Positions 1 through 9,145 of a DNA stretch of 64,000 nt are shown in pieces. This stretch comes from Candidozyma auris (taxonomy: Eukaryota; Ascomycota; Pichiomycetes; Serinales; Metschnikowiaceae): positions 992,001 to 1,056,000 of the forward strand of contig NC_072815.1 in the NCBI RefSeq assembly GCF_003013715.1, given 5' to 3'. Within the stretch, counting starts at the first letter, position 1. Every line of letters starts with the position of its first letter. The position numbers and the translations under genes were made by a program. The notes beneath the pieces are model-generated. The model worked only from the letters and a program-made list of their open reading frames with translations, was not told the DNA's origin and made no database searches.

Positions 1-63
1 AACCTCGATTCAAAGGGCAACTACCTAATTCGTGAGGCCATGGAGATGCTTAAAGAAACGTAA
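1..63 (+). CDS. 3' end of an unidentified protein gene (partial)
   Basis: Reading frame 1 is open from the first base of the window and ends at a TAA at 61-63. It gives a 20-residue carboxyl terminus that starts NLDSKGNYLIREAM and ends LKET. The codons look like ordinary coding sequence, and a gene spacing of about 360 bp to the next start fits this genome. The tail is too short to assign a family. It could also be an intergenic frame open by chance, but frame 1 at the window edge followed by a normal-sized gap favours a real gene end. Confidence 0.55.
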   Translation, partial: NLDSKGNYLIREAMEMLKET

Positions 64-421
64 ACTTGTGTTTGGCTGCGAAAAACCCATATCCAGCCTG
101 CTAACACTAGTGACGTAACTATAATCCAACAATACACCCAACTGCGAGACATCAACCACGATTTCCTTCGGCAAACATTGTAACATACAAATGAAAATAC
201 ATCTTCACTACAACTCCACACTTCATCTCCATATCTTGATTAGTTGCGTTCTTGATTTATGTGCGGAGGCGTCTGCCCCAAACATAAACATGCATCGTGT
301 ACTTCATATAGTTCGCTCACCTTTCAGCCGTAAACTGAAGACGTTCGTTGTTTGTGGCGTTGTCTCCTATTGTCCAGAGGATCACTAGAATTAGGACTTC
401 TTCCGAGAGATCCCGAAAGCT
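64..421. promoter_or_regulatory. Intergenic region upstream of the EMP70-family gene
   Basis: No gene is seen here. The stretch contains one copy of the recurrent intergenic motif TTTGGCTGCGAAAAA at 71-85, immediately after the preceding stop codon. Short frames inside it have no recognisable content. It probably holds the terminator of the upstream gene and the promoter of the gene starting at 422. Confidence 0.5.
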
Positions 422-2386
422 ATGCTTTCTCATATACTATTTCTTTACCTACTAGCGGTGAGTACGGCGCTTGACCTCATTCACTCCAAACGGTACTACC
501 AGAAAGGTGAGAGCGTTGATCTCTTGCTAAATAAAATCGAGAGCGACCACACGCAATTGCCATATAGGTACCATGACTTGCCGTTTGTGTGTCATGATAA
601 GACGAAAAGAGCAAAGACGCCCTCTTTAGGCGAGGTGCTAAAAGGAGACCGTTTGTGGGAGTCTAACTACCAACTTCGGTTTGGTGAGGATATACCCTGC
701 GCTCGTCTATGTGACATGTCTGCAACACCCAAAGCTATCAGCTGGGCAGACTCCCTCATAAGAAAGGGGTATGTGGTGCACTGGGTGCTCGATGGGTTGC
801 CTGGGGCAACGACGTTTCAAAGCTCCAACTCAAGGTCCAAGTACTACGCCGCAGGGTTTCCTCTAGGTTTTGTTCAGAACGACGTATCGTACTACTACAA
901 CCATGTTCTTCTCGTGGTAAGGTACCATGTAGAGCAGAACGGGCTCTACTCAATAGTGGGGTTTGAAGTTTACCCCAAGAGTGTCATTGACGAGAGCTGT
1001 CCGGGTTCCTCAAAGAATTTCAAGAATTTTCCGCTTCATTTAAAGGACTCATCGGGGAATCCAAAACAAGATCGCACCCTTATACCCTACACCTATGCGG
1101 TTTACTGGAGAGAGGATAAGTCTGTCTCCCACGAAAATCGCTGGGACTTATACTACGAAAATGATAATTCAGCAACGTCGAGGAACATCCACTGGATTTC
1201 ATTGGTCAACTCGATCGTGCTTGTATGTCTCGTGTCACTTGTTGTGGCGGTGGTGCTTGTTCGCTTCCTCAGGACAGACCTAAAGGCAAGCCCCTTGATC
1301 CCAACCGCCGAGGTGAAAGGTGAGCCTGCCAGCTATAACCTGTGGCAAAGCTTGTCCAACGTGGCTATTCAAAAGCCTATGGGTGCCTTCTTGCTCAGTT
1401 GTTTATGTGCTGCTGGTTTTCAAACGATCATCGCCATGATGGGGGTTGTGGTGATTTTTGTATTAAATTCGAAGCTAAGCTTAGGATCAGGCACATCCTC
1501 AAGCATTTTCTTTGAAAACCACCAAAGCGCTGTGTTTTCAACCTCGTTATTATTTCTATTGGCTTCTGGATATGTCTCAGCATACATTGGTATCATCTTG
1601 CACAAGTTGTTGAGTAACGAACACCCAAACACGCAATTTCCTTTTTCAAAAATATGCCGTCTCGGTTGCTTTTTTGCTGGTGGGCTTCCATTGACATTGC
1701 TCACTGCAATCCTTTTTATAAACCTATTCGTATGGGCTAAAGAGTCGTCTAACGCATTGCCTTTTGGTACGATCGTGGTGCTTATATTGATGTTCACTCT
1801 TATCCAGATACCTCTCGGAATCCTTGGAAGCTTTCACGGAAACAAATTCACTTTCCTGAACAAATCTTGCTTCATTAATTCATACAGCCCACCAGACAAG
1901 GGATTTGTGAAACGGAACTCCAACAAAACATTATTTTTCAGGCCAGTTCTCAGCGTGATAGCTTTTGGCCTTATTCCCTTCGGGATCGTGTATGTGGATC
2001 TTTTGTTTATCTTCAACTCGGTTTGGCTCGAGAAGACTACGTTCTACTACATGTACGGATTCTTGTTACTTACAACTGTACTATTACTAATAGTGGTTGC
2101 AGAGTCTACCATTGTGGCTACATACATAACGTTGTCGGTGTTTAAAAACCCTGACTGGCAATGGCTATGCTTTCAGGTGGGCTCCAGCATTGGGTGGTAC
2201 ATCTACGCCTACACCACTTATTACTTCATTCGCTACCTACTGATGAGTGACATTGTGAGCGTTCTTATTTATTTCGCATACATGGCTTTGGTATCTGCCG
2301 CCGTTGGTGTAGCGGGTGGAGCTGTTGGCGTCATCACAGCTACAATTTTTATCAGAAAGATCTACGGCGCGATCAAGATGGACTAA
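422..2386 (+). CDS. EMP70: Transmembrane 9 superfamily (nonaspanin) protein, Emp70/Tmn2 type
   Basis: This 654-residue protein belongs to the TM9SF/nonaspanin family, endosome/Golgi membrane proteins implicated in sorting, adhesion and metal homeostasis. A signal peptide covers about residues 1-16. A large lumenal domain follows to about residue 255, and then nine hydrophobic helices, the first at roughly 257-281. The length is close to S. cerevisiae Emp70 and Tmn2 (about 670 residues) and shorter than Tmn3. The protein ends in KMD, matching the C-terminal KxD/E COPI-binding signal that keeps family members in the Golgi. The next gene (ATP3) is convergent, with a 132-bp gap. Family membership is certain; the choice between EMP70 and TMN2 is not, so the symbol is tentative. 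Confidence 0.85.
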   Translation: MLSHILFLYLLAVSTALDLIHSKRYYQKGESVDLLLNKIESDHTQLPYRYHDLPFVCHDKTKRAKTPSLGEVLKGDRLWESNYQLRFGEDIPCARLCDMSATPKAISWADSLIRKGYVVHWVLDGLPGATTFQSSNSRSKYYAAGFPLGFVQNDVSYYYNHVLLVVRYHVEQNGLYSIVGFEVYPKSVIDESCPGSSKNFKNFPLHLKDSSGNPKQDRTLIPYTYAVYWREDKSVSHENRWDLYYENDNSATSRNIHWISLVNSIVLVCLVSLVVAVVLVRFLRTDLKASPLIPTAEVKGEPASYNLWQSLSNVAIQKPMGAFLLSCLCAAGFQTIIAMMGVVVIFVLNSKLSLGSGTSSSIFFENHQSAVFSTSLLFLLASGYVSAYIGIILHKLLSNEHPNTQFPFSKICRLGCFFAGGLPLTLLTAILFINLFVWAKESSNALPFGTIVVLILMFTLIQIPLGILGSFHGNKFTFLNKSCFINSYSPPDKGFVKRNSNKTLFFRPVLSVIAFGLIPFGIVYVDLLFIFNSVWLEKTTFYYMYGFLLLTTVLLLIVVAESTIVATYITLSVFKNPDWQWLCFQVGSSIGWYIYAYTTYYFIRYLLMSDIVSVLIYFAYMALVSAAVGVAGGAVGVITATIFIRKIYGAIKMD

Positions 2387-2518
2387 TTATTTTATAGATT
2401 ACAGCACGTTCAATGCATCAACGTATATTCGTTCGTTTATCAGAAAATTTCTAGAATTTCATTTTGTTCTCGAAATGGGAGGGAAGTAGGAAAAATGAAT
2501 AGACTCTCACCAAGATGC

Positions 2519-3584
2519 TTAGTCCAAAGAAGAGGCACCGGTAATGATATCCACCAATTCGTTGGTAATAACAGCCTGTCTGGTTCTGTTGTACAAGATG
2601 GAGTAGGAGTTGATCATGTCACCAGCGTTCTTGGAAGCGTTATCCATAGCGTTTCTTCTGGCAGAGATCTCGGAAGCGTAACCCTCGGCCTGGGCAGTCA
2701 AAAGGGAGTTAGCCAAAGAAAACTCGGCAAAGTCCTCGGACACGTTTTCGGCCTCCAATTCGTACTTGCTCAAGCCAGGAGCTTTCTCGATAGCGTCGGC
2801 AGTGAAAACGGAGAACTTGGATGGTTCGAAAGAAACACCAGAAACAAACTTGTTGTACATGATCTCGGTGTTCTCGTACTTACCCAAGGTGGCGATTTCG
2901 TCAGCAATGGCAGAAACCTCGTGGAAGTTTGGCTCCTCTTTACCAACGTTGGAGAAAGCCATGGCAATCTTTTCAGCATGGGTTCTGCTCAACTGAGCCT
3001 TGACCTTGTCACCAATGGCCACAATGTCAACGTTGCCCTTGAGCTCTTCGATTCTTTTTCTGGCAGCCTTGGAGATCTGCGAATGGATGGATCCACACAA
3101 GCCCTTGTCGGAGGAGATGACAATCAACAAGGTCTTCTCGTCCTCCTTCACCTCAGGCTCGGTGTTCTGGAAGAACTCCTTGTCTGACTCGTGGAACACT
3201 CTGGAGGCCTGCATGGCTCTTTGGGCCTTGTTCAATCTGGTGGAAGCAACGATCTTCATGGTGTTGGTGATCTTTTCAATGTTCTTGATGGACTTGAGAC
3301 GCATCTCGATATCTCTCAATGTAGCATAGTTTCTGAATGTTAGTATGGATTTGGAAAATAAAGGGAACGGGTCATGGAGCCCACAACATAGTATCATATT
3401 GATGGAGGACTAAATAATATCAATTGAGCGCTTATGGCGACTTTGGTGGTTGAGTGGATTAATGCATGGAAGTAGCACAGATGGCCAATGAACATCACCA
3501 AAACCAGGTGAAAATCTCCCAATTGCAGAATCAAACATACCTCACCCCAGCACGGGCGACCTGAGAAGTACCTAAGCGAAACAT
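2519..3584 (-). CDS. ATP3: Mitochondrial F1-ATP synthase gamma subunit (two exons)
   Basis: Central rotor stalk of the F1 ATPase on the matrix side of the inner membrane. The CDS is complement(join(2519..3332, 3541..3584)), 285 residues. Exon 2 alone already gives the gamma family (conserved RDIEMRLKSIKNIEKITNTM near the N-terminus and a conserved C-terminal helix ending in GASSLD). Extending that frame upstream gives a poor leader and no sensible start. A 44-nt first exon encodes MFRLGTSQVARAGV, an Arg-rich amphipathic presequence. Splicing restores an arginine codon across the junction and runs directly into NYATLRDIEM. The intron has GTATGT, TACTAAC and CAG. Yeast Atp3 precursors are about 310 residues. 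Upstream lie a CACGTG (3743-3748) and a CCAAT box (minus strand, 3696-3701), both typical of respiratory-gene promoters. Confidence 0.93.
3333..3540 (-). other. ATP3: Intron of ATP3 (208 nt)
   Basis: On the minus strand the intron begins GTATGT at 3540 and ends TACTAACATTCAG at 3333, a perfect yeast branch site followed seven bases later by the 3' AG. Removing it joins AG from GTGAG to AAACTATGCT, keeping frame and completing an Arg codon. The intron interrupts the sequence encoding the mitochondrial presequence. Confidence 0.92.
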
Positions 3585-4365
3585 CTTTGTTGGAATGGGT
3601 ACGATTAGCACGAGACAAGTGGTTCGTTAGACTCTAGAGGTGGTTTTTTTTCCCAAGGTCGTTCGGCACCCGGACTGGTGCGAGAGAGGATATTTGATTG
3701 GCCGAGGCCAGGTAACGAGCGAGCGCGGTCTATAGTGGCGGTCACGTGGAAAGGGAAAGCGAGAGAACAGTGTAACTAGGATTCAGCATCGAATTTGGGA
3801 GAATTGATAGAGTTTTTTATTTGAATGAGGGCCATTTTGCCAGAGGTCAGCTTTCTTTAGTTTGCATGGATGAAAGATGGAATTTTATGGGAGTATAATC
3901 AGCCAGAATACTGGTGCGGAAATGGCTGCGAAATGGCTGCAAGAGAGGAAGCTTAGTAGTCAACGTATAGATATGATTACTTTACAGCTGAAAATTCAAA
4001 ATGTTAGAGTTGAAATAACTTTAGGTTTGAGATAAATCGCTTGCTAAAGATTTCTCACCTTTATAATGCCGACTATGTCGAGACTTGATCGGTGAGTGAA
4101 TAATCTACGGTATTCCAACTGAAGCGGTTGACATATGATCAAATGGTTGGTAAAATCATATGGTACTCTACCTCATCGGTGTTATACTTGAGCAGTATTC
4201 TCGCCAAGCTCCAGACAGTAGGATCCTAGAGAGCGACACTTCCCCTTCTGCCGACTTTTCATCTCTTTTTCTCACACCTCAATCCTCTACATCATCTAAC
4301 ATGTCTTAAATCATGCTATATTATGCTATAGGAAAATAACCTCCCCAAATCTAGTACACACTCGC
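3585..4365. promoter_or_regulatory. ATP3 promoter region and 3' flank of the complex I gene
   Basis: No gene is found in these 781 bases. Probable regulatory sites for ATP3 (transcribed leftward) are a CCAAT box in minus orientation at 3696-3701 (HAP-type) and a CACGTG at 3743-3748 (Cbf1-type E-box). Two overlapping copies of the recurrent motif occur at 3921-3943 (ATGGCTGCGAAATGGCTGC), the only tandem pair in the window. The right part probably contains the 3' UTR of the gene ending at 4366. Confidence 0.5.
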
Positions 4366-4702
4366 TTACTGCGATGGGTCGTTCTTCTGGTACCCCAAGT
4401 AACCCTGCAAGGGGTAAGTCTCGATCATCTTCATGTACTTCAAGATCAAAGGTCTGCAATTTCTCTGGGCATCGATTCCGTGGTAAATCTTGCATTGTCT
4501 CAAGGCCTCATGGGTGATCCTGAGCTCCTCGTTTCTGATCCACTGTTCTCTCATCATCGAGGTTCTCGCCTTTTGGACCTCGGCAAAGTTCTCGTAGTTG
4601 ATATCGTCAAACGACACCAACTGAGGTCTCGTGTGGTTTTCGTACAGGGCTGGAATATTAGTATACTATTGTCAAAGGGGTGGTGTGCTGTTACATACCC
4701 AT
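4366..4702 (-). CDS. Mitochondrial complex I accessory subunit, NDUFB10/PDSW type (12 kDa), two exons
   Basis: Small accessory subunit of the proton-pumping NADH:ubiquinone oxidoreductase membrane arm. CDS complement(join(4366..4649, 4699..4702)), 95 residues. It shows the fungal 12-kDa PDSW pattern: a REQW-type segment, then helix-rich sequence with two cysteines in the spacing C...GIDAQRNC, then LKYMKMI and a Gly/Tyr C-terminus. The first exon is only ATGG. Splicing onto exon 2 gives MALYENHTRPQLVSFDDI, whereas the unspliced frame has no ATG. The intron has GTATGT, TACTAAT and CAG. A palindromic CACGTG lies at 4928-4933, about 230 bp upstream. Its presence implies a complex I-containing yeast. 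The assignment rests on pattern similarity to fungal 12-kDa subunits; no alignment was run. Confidence 0.8.
4650..4698 (-). other. Intron of the NDUFB10-type gene (49 nt)
   Basis: Minus strand: 5' GTATGT at 4698, branch-like TACTAAT, and 3' CCAG ending at 4650. It lies after the fourth base of the coding sequence (ATGG), so the start codon is almost alone in exon 1. The intron contains an in-frame stop straight after ATG GGT ATG, so unspliced RNA cannot encode the protein. Confidence 0.88.
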
Positions 4703-5691
4703 GGTTGGAGATACTCAGTAGGTTTACGAAAAGATTGATTTTAACTGGCGGGTATGTCTGTGCGCGCGCACGACCACAATGTGTATTGAAGAACGCCTTG
4801 GACCACATATGGCAAACTGGAAAAGAGATTCGAGAAGAGTAAATTGCAATAAACATGCTGGCAAAGTGTTCTTTTGGTTTTAGGGTGTATCTTGAAGTAC
4901 TGTGGCTGCTTAAACAGGATAGCCTGTCACGTGACCATGCAAGATTTAGATGTGGTTCACTGGGGTTTAGGGGACCCTTATGGCACGTAAAGAGGAGTCA
5001 GAAGATGGTAAATCTACATGTTTTATTTGAAAAGCGACAATTTTGCCTTTATGGGTGCGTTGTAGTTGGTGTGTCAATGTCTAGTCAACTAATTCGGTTG
5101 ATCCTATACAAAGAGATAACATATCGAAATTGCAAACGGAACCTCAAATATCAAATCATTGCACACAACGAGTCAATGGACATTAAATGTCCACGTGTGT
5201 TATTATTTTGATGTTTGGTATCACTAGAGTACTTAAAATTCCCTACATAGAAAGCAGTGAAAATTTGGCTGCGAAAAGATCATAATTTCACGAGGAGTGC
5301 TATTATCAGTGCTAAAGGCAAAACTCTAGAAAGCCAAAGCCAATCAAAAAATCTTATGATAAAATGTATTCAACCACCCTTTTGTCACATTTGTTCAACT
5401 TTTCCGTCGTAAAGTGCCACCCATCATTTGAGACGCCTTAACTAGTATACATCTTTAACGCAGTGTACCAAACCACCTCAAGCAACAGGCTGAATAGAAC
5501 TCAAATGTCTTCCTATTCAAGATTGCCCCAATCATTTCTTGGTCCAAGTCATCTAGTTCTCTTCATCGTGGTTCTCTGTTTCTCCTTCCTTCCTCTGCCT
5601 TTCCTACCCTCGGCTGCAAACCTTCATTCGCGCTAGCGAACCCCAGAAATTCACCGACTACATCACCAGTTTCCCAGCACCTACGTGAAAA
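4703..5691. promoter_or_regulatory. Divergent promoter region between the complex I gene and CWH43
   Basis: About 990 bases without a supportable gene. Visible sites are CACGTG at 4928-4933 inside TCACGTGA, and CACGTG at 5192-5197. One copy of the recurrent motif (TTTGGCTGCGAAAAG) is at 5264-5278. Open frames here (up to 118 codons) have no recognisable domain and cross these regulatory sites, so I do not call them genes. Confidence 0.5.
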
Positions 5692-8583
5692 ATGGGAACT
5701 TTGGCTGCCAAAGAGCAGAAGGATTCCCCTCAAAATACAAGCGACCACTTCTACATTCGCATCAATGCTAAGTGGATTGCAGTGGCGCATGGGGTTTTTG
5801 CTTTGACTGCTTTTCTCGGTGCATTGGTGGTCGGCTGCTACCTTCACTACGAGAAAATCGTCGAAAACGCTAGCTATGGATACCCTGATGAGTGGTTTCC
5901 ATCTGTTAGTGCTACGATTGGCGATAGATATCCAGAGAGATCGGTGTTTCAAATTTTTATTGCAGTAACCTCCGGGCCTCGGTTTTTGCTAATTTTTACC
6001 AATTTCCTTGTTTTGTATCACGAGGGCCATAAGAAAGCATGGACGATGTTGATTTCTGGATTGTTGAGAACCTTCACATGTGGTGGTTGGGTATACATCA
6101 CTTCCACAGACGATCACGACGCCCACGATGTGTTTATGATCAGTTACATTGTGCTCACGATCCCTTGGACCATTTGTATGTCTTCATTGTCTAAAAAAGG
6201 CAGTTTGGCAAAGAAGGGCCGTGTTTTGACTGCCTTGTCTTTCTTCGGTCTGCTTGTGCCCTTGGTCTACTTTTTCATCCAGCACAAGGTCCACGTCATT
6301 GCTGGTGCCTACTCCTACTATGCCTACATTGAATGGTCTTTGATTTTCCTCGACGTTGCGTTCGACACCTGGTCATATTTAGACTTTTCAAGCATTGAGC
6401 TTAGAGTACTCGGCGCTTCGGTCGATCTAATTGCCGCAGAGACCCAAAAGGTTGAAAAGACCAAGAGAGCTTCAATCGATGAAGACTTTGACTTGGCTAC
6501 TTTCGTTGTCAATACCATCAATTCCTCCACATTGATGACAGGCATCACTGCTATGTTTGCATGTGTGTGGTATTTCCCCTTGTGGCACATGGGCGTATCG
6601 GGCTACGAGGCAGTTATTATCGTCATGTTCATTGCTCCAATTTTTGCGCTTCCATTGCGTCCAATTATTGCAGCGTACCCATTCATTCCAAGAGCTGCTG
6701 CAGTGATACTCACTGTAGGAGCTTGGAAAGTGCCTGACCCTGCAAATCGTCTTATGACTGTTAGTGCTGGTGTCGGGTTCTCAGTTCTCGGGTTGACGAA
6801 TGAGTTGATGAGCTTACAAAGCAACCCCAAGAGATTCACTTCGTACTTTGTTTCATTATTTTTGGGTGTTTTATCGTCATCTGCCGTCAAGTACCTTTGC
6901 TGCTCGAATAATCCAGCTTGGCCAATAATGCACAAGGAGAACGGTGGATACAACGAGCTTGCATTTTTTATTACGATGATAGCTGCCTTGTTCACTCGCC
7001 CTCCCAAAAAGTTGCCTGAGGATCTCTCCTTCAAACCACAAGGGGGCTCATTCTTGCTCGCTGCATTGGGTTTGGCTGGGTATCTCTTTTCCCTCACTGC
7101 TTTTTTCTCCGACTCGTCAATTTTTGTAATTTGGTCTTGGACTGGTTTCCCTATCAAGGGTCCAACACCCGTCATTGGCGGCTTGATACACTTCGCAGCA
7201 GCTTTTGCAGGAGTCATTACCTCCATTAGATTCCACCCCAATATTCTCGCTCAGCCAATTTTCACATTGGTGGGCGCATTGGCTTCCGGCTTCGTGTTCT
7301 ACGCTTTCCCTGACTGGTTGGGGTTTGCCGGCTCCACAGTGTTCACTTTCTTCATCGCATCCATTACTCCTACCGTTGCTCAGTCTGTCTTGGGGTACTG
7401 TCCAATCAAACTTCTTATCACGGCCTACTTCATTCACATAGGTCTTTGCTTCATGTCTGTTTGGATTGTTGCATATGCTTTCGTGCCTGGAGGACCAATG
7501 CTCAGAGAGAGGTCTGACATCATGGTGGGGATTACCGTGATCAGCGTGGCTCTTGCAGTTTTGAATTATCTTCTTCGTAAGTCTGCCTCCAAAATCACTC
7601 GTATCGAGGTGACGGGTGGGAAGCTTTTGAAGAATGCAATTCTTATAATAACGGTCTTGACGGCCATCATCAGCACTGGCTTCACTAGCAGGTATCAGTC
7701 ATCTGCTCCGCAACCATACAAAGCTGATACTAGATCCTTCACTGCCGGCATTTGGTGCGTTCACTTTGGTTTAGACAATGATCTTTGGGCAAGTGAAATC
7801 CGTATGAGCAACTTGCTTAGAGAAGCTGAGGTCGATATCATCGGGTTGCTAGAGACCGACACTGAGCGTCTTATCGGTGGGAATAGAGATTTCGTGCAGA
7901 GAATGGCAGAGGAGTTGGGAATGTATGCTGACTACGGCCCTGGCCCAAACAAACACACTTGGGGTGCTGCCTTGCTTTCCAAATTTCCAATTTTGGAATC
8001 AGAGCATCATCTCTTGCCCTCCCCTATGGGTGAATTGGCACCAGCAATCAAAGCAACTTTAGACATTTACGGTGAATTGATCGACGTGGTAGTGTTCCAC
8101 TCTGGTCAAGAAGAAGATCCTGAAGATCGTCGCTTGCAGAGCTTATACCTCGAAGAGTTGATGGGCAACTCGCAAAGACCCATGGTGCTTCTCAGTTATC
8201 TAGTCACCGAGCCATTACAGGGTAACTACTTCACCTACTCCAGCGAGAAATCTAGAATGCATGATATCGATTCCACCGACTGGGACAGATGGTGTGAGTA
8301 TATCATGTTCCGTGACCTCAAGAAGGTTGCCTACGCTAGAATCTCTAGATCCACTATCACCGACACGGAGCTTCAAATCGCCAAGTTCAAGTTCCTTACT
8401 GGCGAACAAACACAGTTAGGGGACGACTTCATATATGGCAACCACTTCATCAGCGAGGACGAAGTGAGCCCTGATCTCAGTATGCCCTCTCTTTTCAGAG
8501 GAGAAGGCGTGAGAGGACACAGGTACCACGTTTTTGACGAGCCCCGCTACTTTGCCGAAAGCGCCGATCAGGTTGCGCATTAG
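5692..8583 (+). CDS. CWH43: GPI-anchor lipid remodelling protein Cwh43
   Basis: Cwh43 replaces the lipid of GPI anchors with ceramide in the ER and affects cell-wall integrity. The 963-residue product matches the S. cerevisiae length (953). The N-terminal third is a multispanning Frag1/DRAM/Sfk1-like membrane domain, starting with a helix near residues 28-50. Many more hydrophobic helices continue to about residue 665. The C-terminal 280 residues form an endonuclease/exonuclease/phosphatase-like lumenal domain, with LLETD near residue 720 and a conserved histidine in VVFHSGQ. The classic GD-x-N motif of active EEP enzymes is replaced by a SYLV-type sequence. The start is the first ATG of the frame. 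It is transcribed divergently from the complex I gene and is followed by the bL35m gene 178 bp downstream. Confidence 0.93.
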   Translation: MGTLAAKEQKDSPQNTSDHFYIRINAKWIAVAHGVFALTAFLGALVVGCYLHYEKIVENASYGYPDEWFPSVSATIGDRYPERSVFQIFIAVTSGPRFLLIFTNFLVLYHEGHKKAWTMLISGLLRTFTCGGWVYITSTDDHDAHDVFMISYIVLTIPWTICMSSLSKKGSLAKKGRVLTALSFFGLLVPLVYFFIQHKVHVIAGAYSYYAYIEWSLIFLDVAFDTWSYLDFSSIELRVLGASVDLIAAETQKVEKTKRASIDEDFDLATFVVNTINSSTLMTGITAMFACVWYFPLWHMGVSGYEAVIIVMFIAPIFALPLRPIIAAYPFIPRAAAVILTVGAWKVPDPANRLMTVSAGVGFSVLGLTNELMSLQSNPKRFTSYFVSLFLGVLSSSAVKYLCCSNNPAWPIMHKENGGYNELAFFITMIAALFTRPPKKLPEDLSFKPQGGSFLLAALGLAGYLFSLTAFFSDSSIFVIWSWTGFPIKGPTPVIGGLIHFAAAFAGVITSIRFHPNILAQPIFTLVGALASGFVFYAFPDWLGFAGSTVFTFFIASITPTVAQSVLGYCPIKLLITAYFIHIGLCFMSVWIVAYAFVPGGPMLRERSDIMVGITVISVALAVLNYLLRKSASKITRIEVTGGKLLKNAILIITVLTAIISTGFTSRYQSSAPQPYKADTRSFTAGIWCVHFGLDNDLWASEIRMSNLLREAEVDIIGLLETDTERLIGGNRDFVQRMAEELGMYADYGPGPNKHTWGAALLSKFPILESEHHLLPSPMGELAPAIKATLDIYGELIDVVVFHSGQEEDPEDRRLQSLYLEELMGNSQRPMVLLSYLVTEPLQGNYFTYSSEKSRMHDIDSTDWDRWCEYIMFRDLKKVAYARISRSTITDTELQIAKFKFLTGEQTQLGDDFIYGNHFISEDEVSPDLSMPSLFRGEGVRGHRYHVFDEPRYFAESADQVAH

Positions 8584-8761
8584 AAACAATTATAATTCAA
8601 AAAAGAAGATAATATTATGATTCTATAGAAATCGTACAAACTAGAAGACATCTTGGTGCCTCTCTCGAGGGTAGTGCGAGGACCGCGCACACTAGGTGTT
8701 GCAAGATTTTCTCCATACTGGATTATCACCGACATTCTACCGGCAACAGTTTGAGCCCAAG

Positions 8762-9031
8762 ATGAACTTTTTGAATGCTGCTAGGGGCCTCATGATTGGC
8801 CAGAAGCCGGTGCTCAACACCCTTATACAAACAAGAACGAAAATGAAGAGTCACAAATCGGCGGCAAAGAGGTTCATCAAGACTGCTAGTGGGTACAAGA
8901 GAAAGTCTGGAGGCAGAAATCACGGCAACTCAGGCTTTACACCGCTGAGTTATAAGCATTTGGATGCATGGAAAGAAGTGCCAAAGAAGGGTGGACACTT
9001 GAAGAAACTACAAAAGTTCTTAGACGTTTGA
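8762..9031 (+). CDS. Mitochondrial large-subunit ribosomal protein bL35m
   Basis: An 89-residue protein of the bL35 family, part of the mitoribosomal large subunit. The signature segment TRTKMKSHKSAAKRF sits near residues 25-39, followed by a Lys/Arg/Gly-rich rRNA-binding stretch (SGYKRKSGGRNHGNSG) and a C-terminal helix. The first 20 or so residues look like a mitochondrial targeting sequence. I chose the ATG at 8762; the frame upstream contains no ATG, only a GTG. The S. cerevisiae counterpart is the bL35m protein encoded by YNL122C. It lies between CWH43 and the convergent NMA111 (114 bp). Confidence 0.9.
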   Translation: MNFLNAARGLMIGQKPVLNTLIQTRTKMKSHKSAAKRFIKTASGYKRKSGGRNHGNSGFTPLSYKHLDAWKEVPKKGGHLKKLQKFLDV

Positions 9032-9145
9032 ACCAGGGTACTCTGGCAAATCACTATATTGGGCATGTACATACAAAGACTTAGCTAATGCAACGGATTC
9101 TATTACTTCTATTTGCAAGTTTATTTGGATTGAGAAGGGGTTTTT

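Noticed and set aside
2495..3187. 230-codon frame antisense to ATP3
   Set aside because: A shadow frame of a highly codon-biased gene; the gamma-subunit reading is unambiguous on the other strand.
4855..5211. 118-codon frame between the complex I gene and CWH43
   Set aside because: No recognisable motif, and it spans two CACGTG sites in a divergent promoter.
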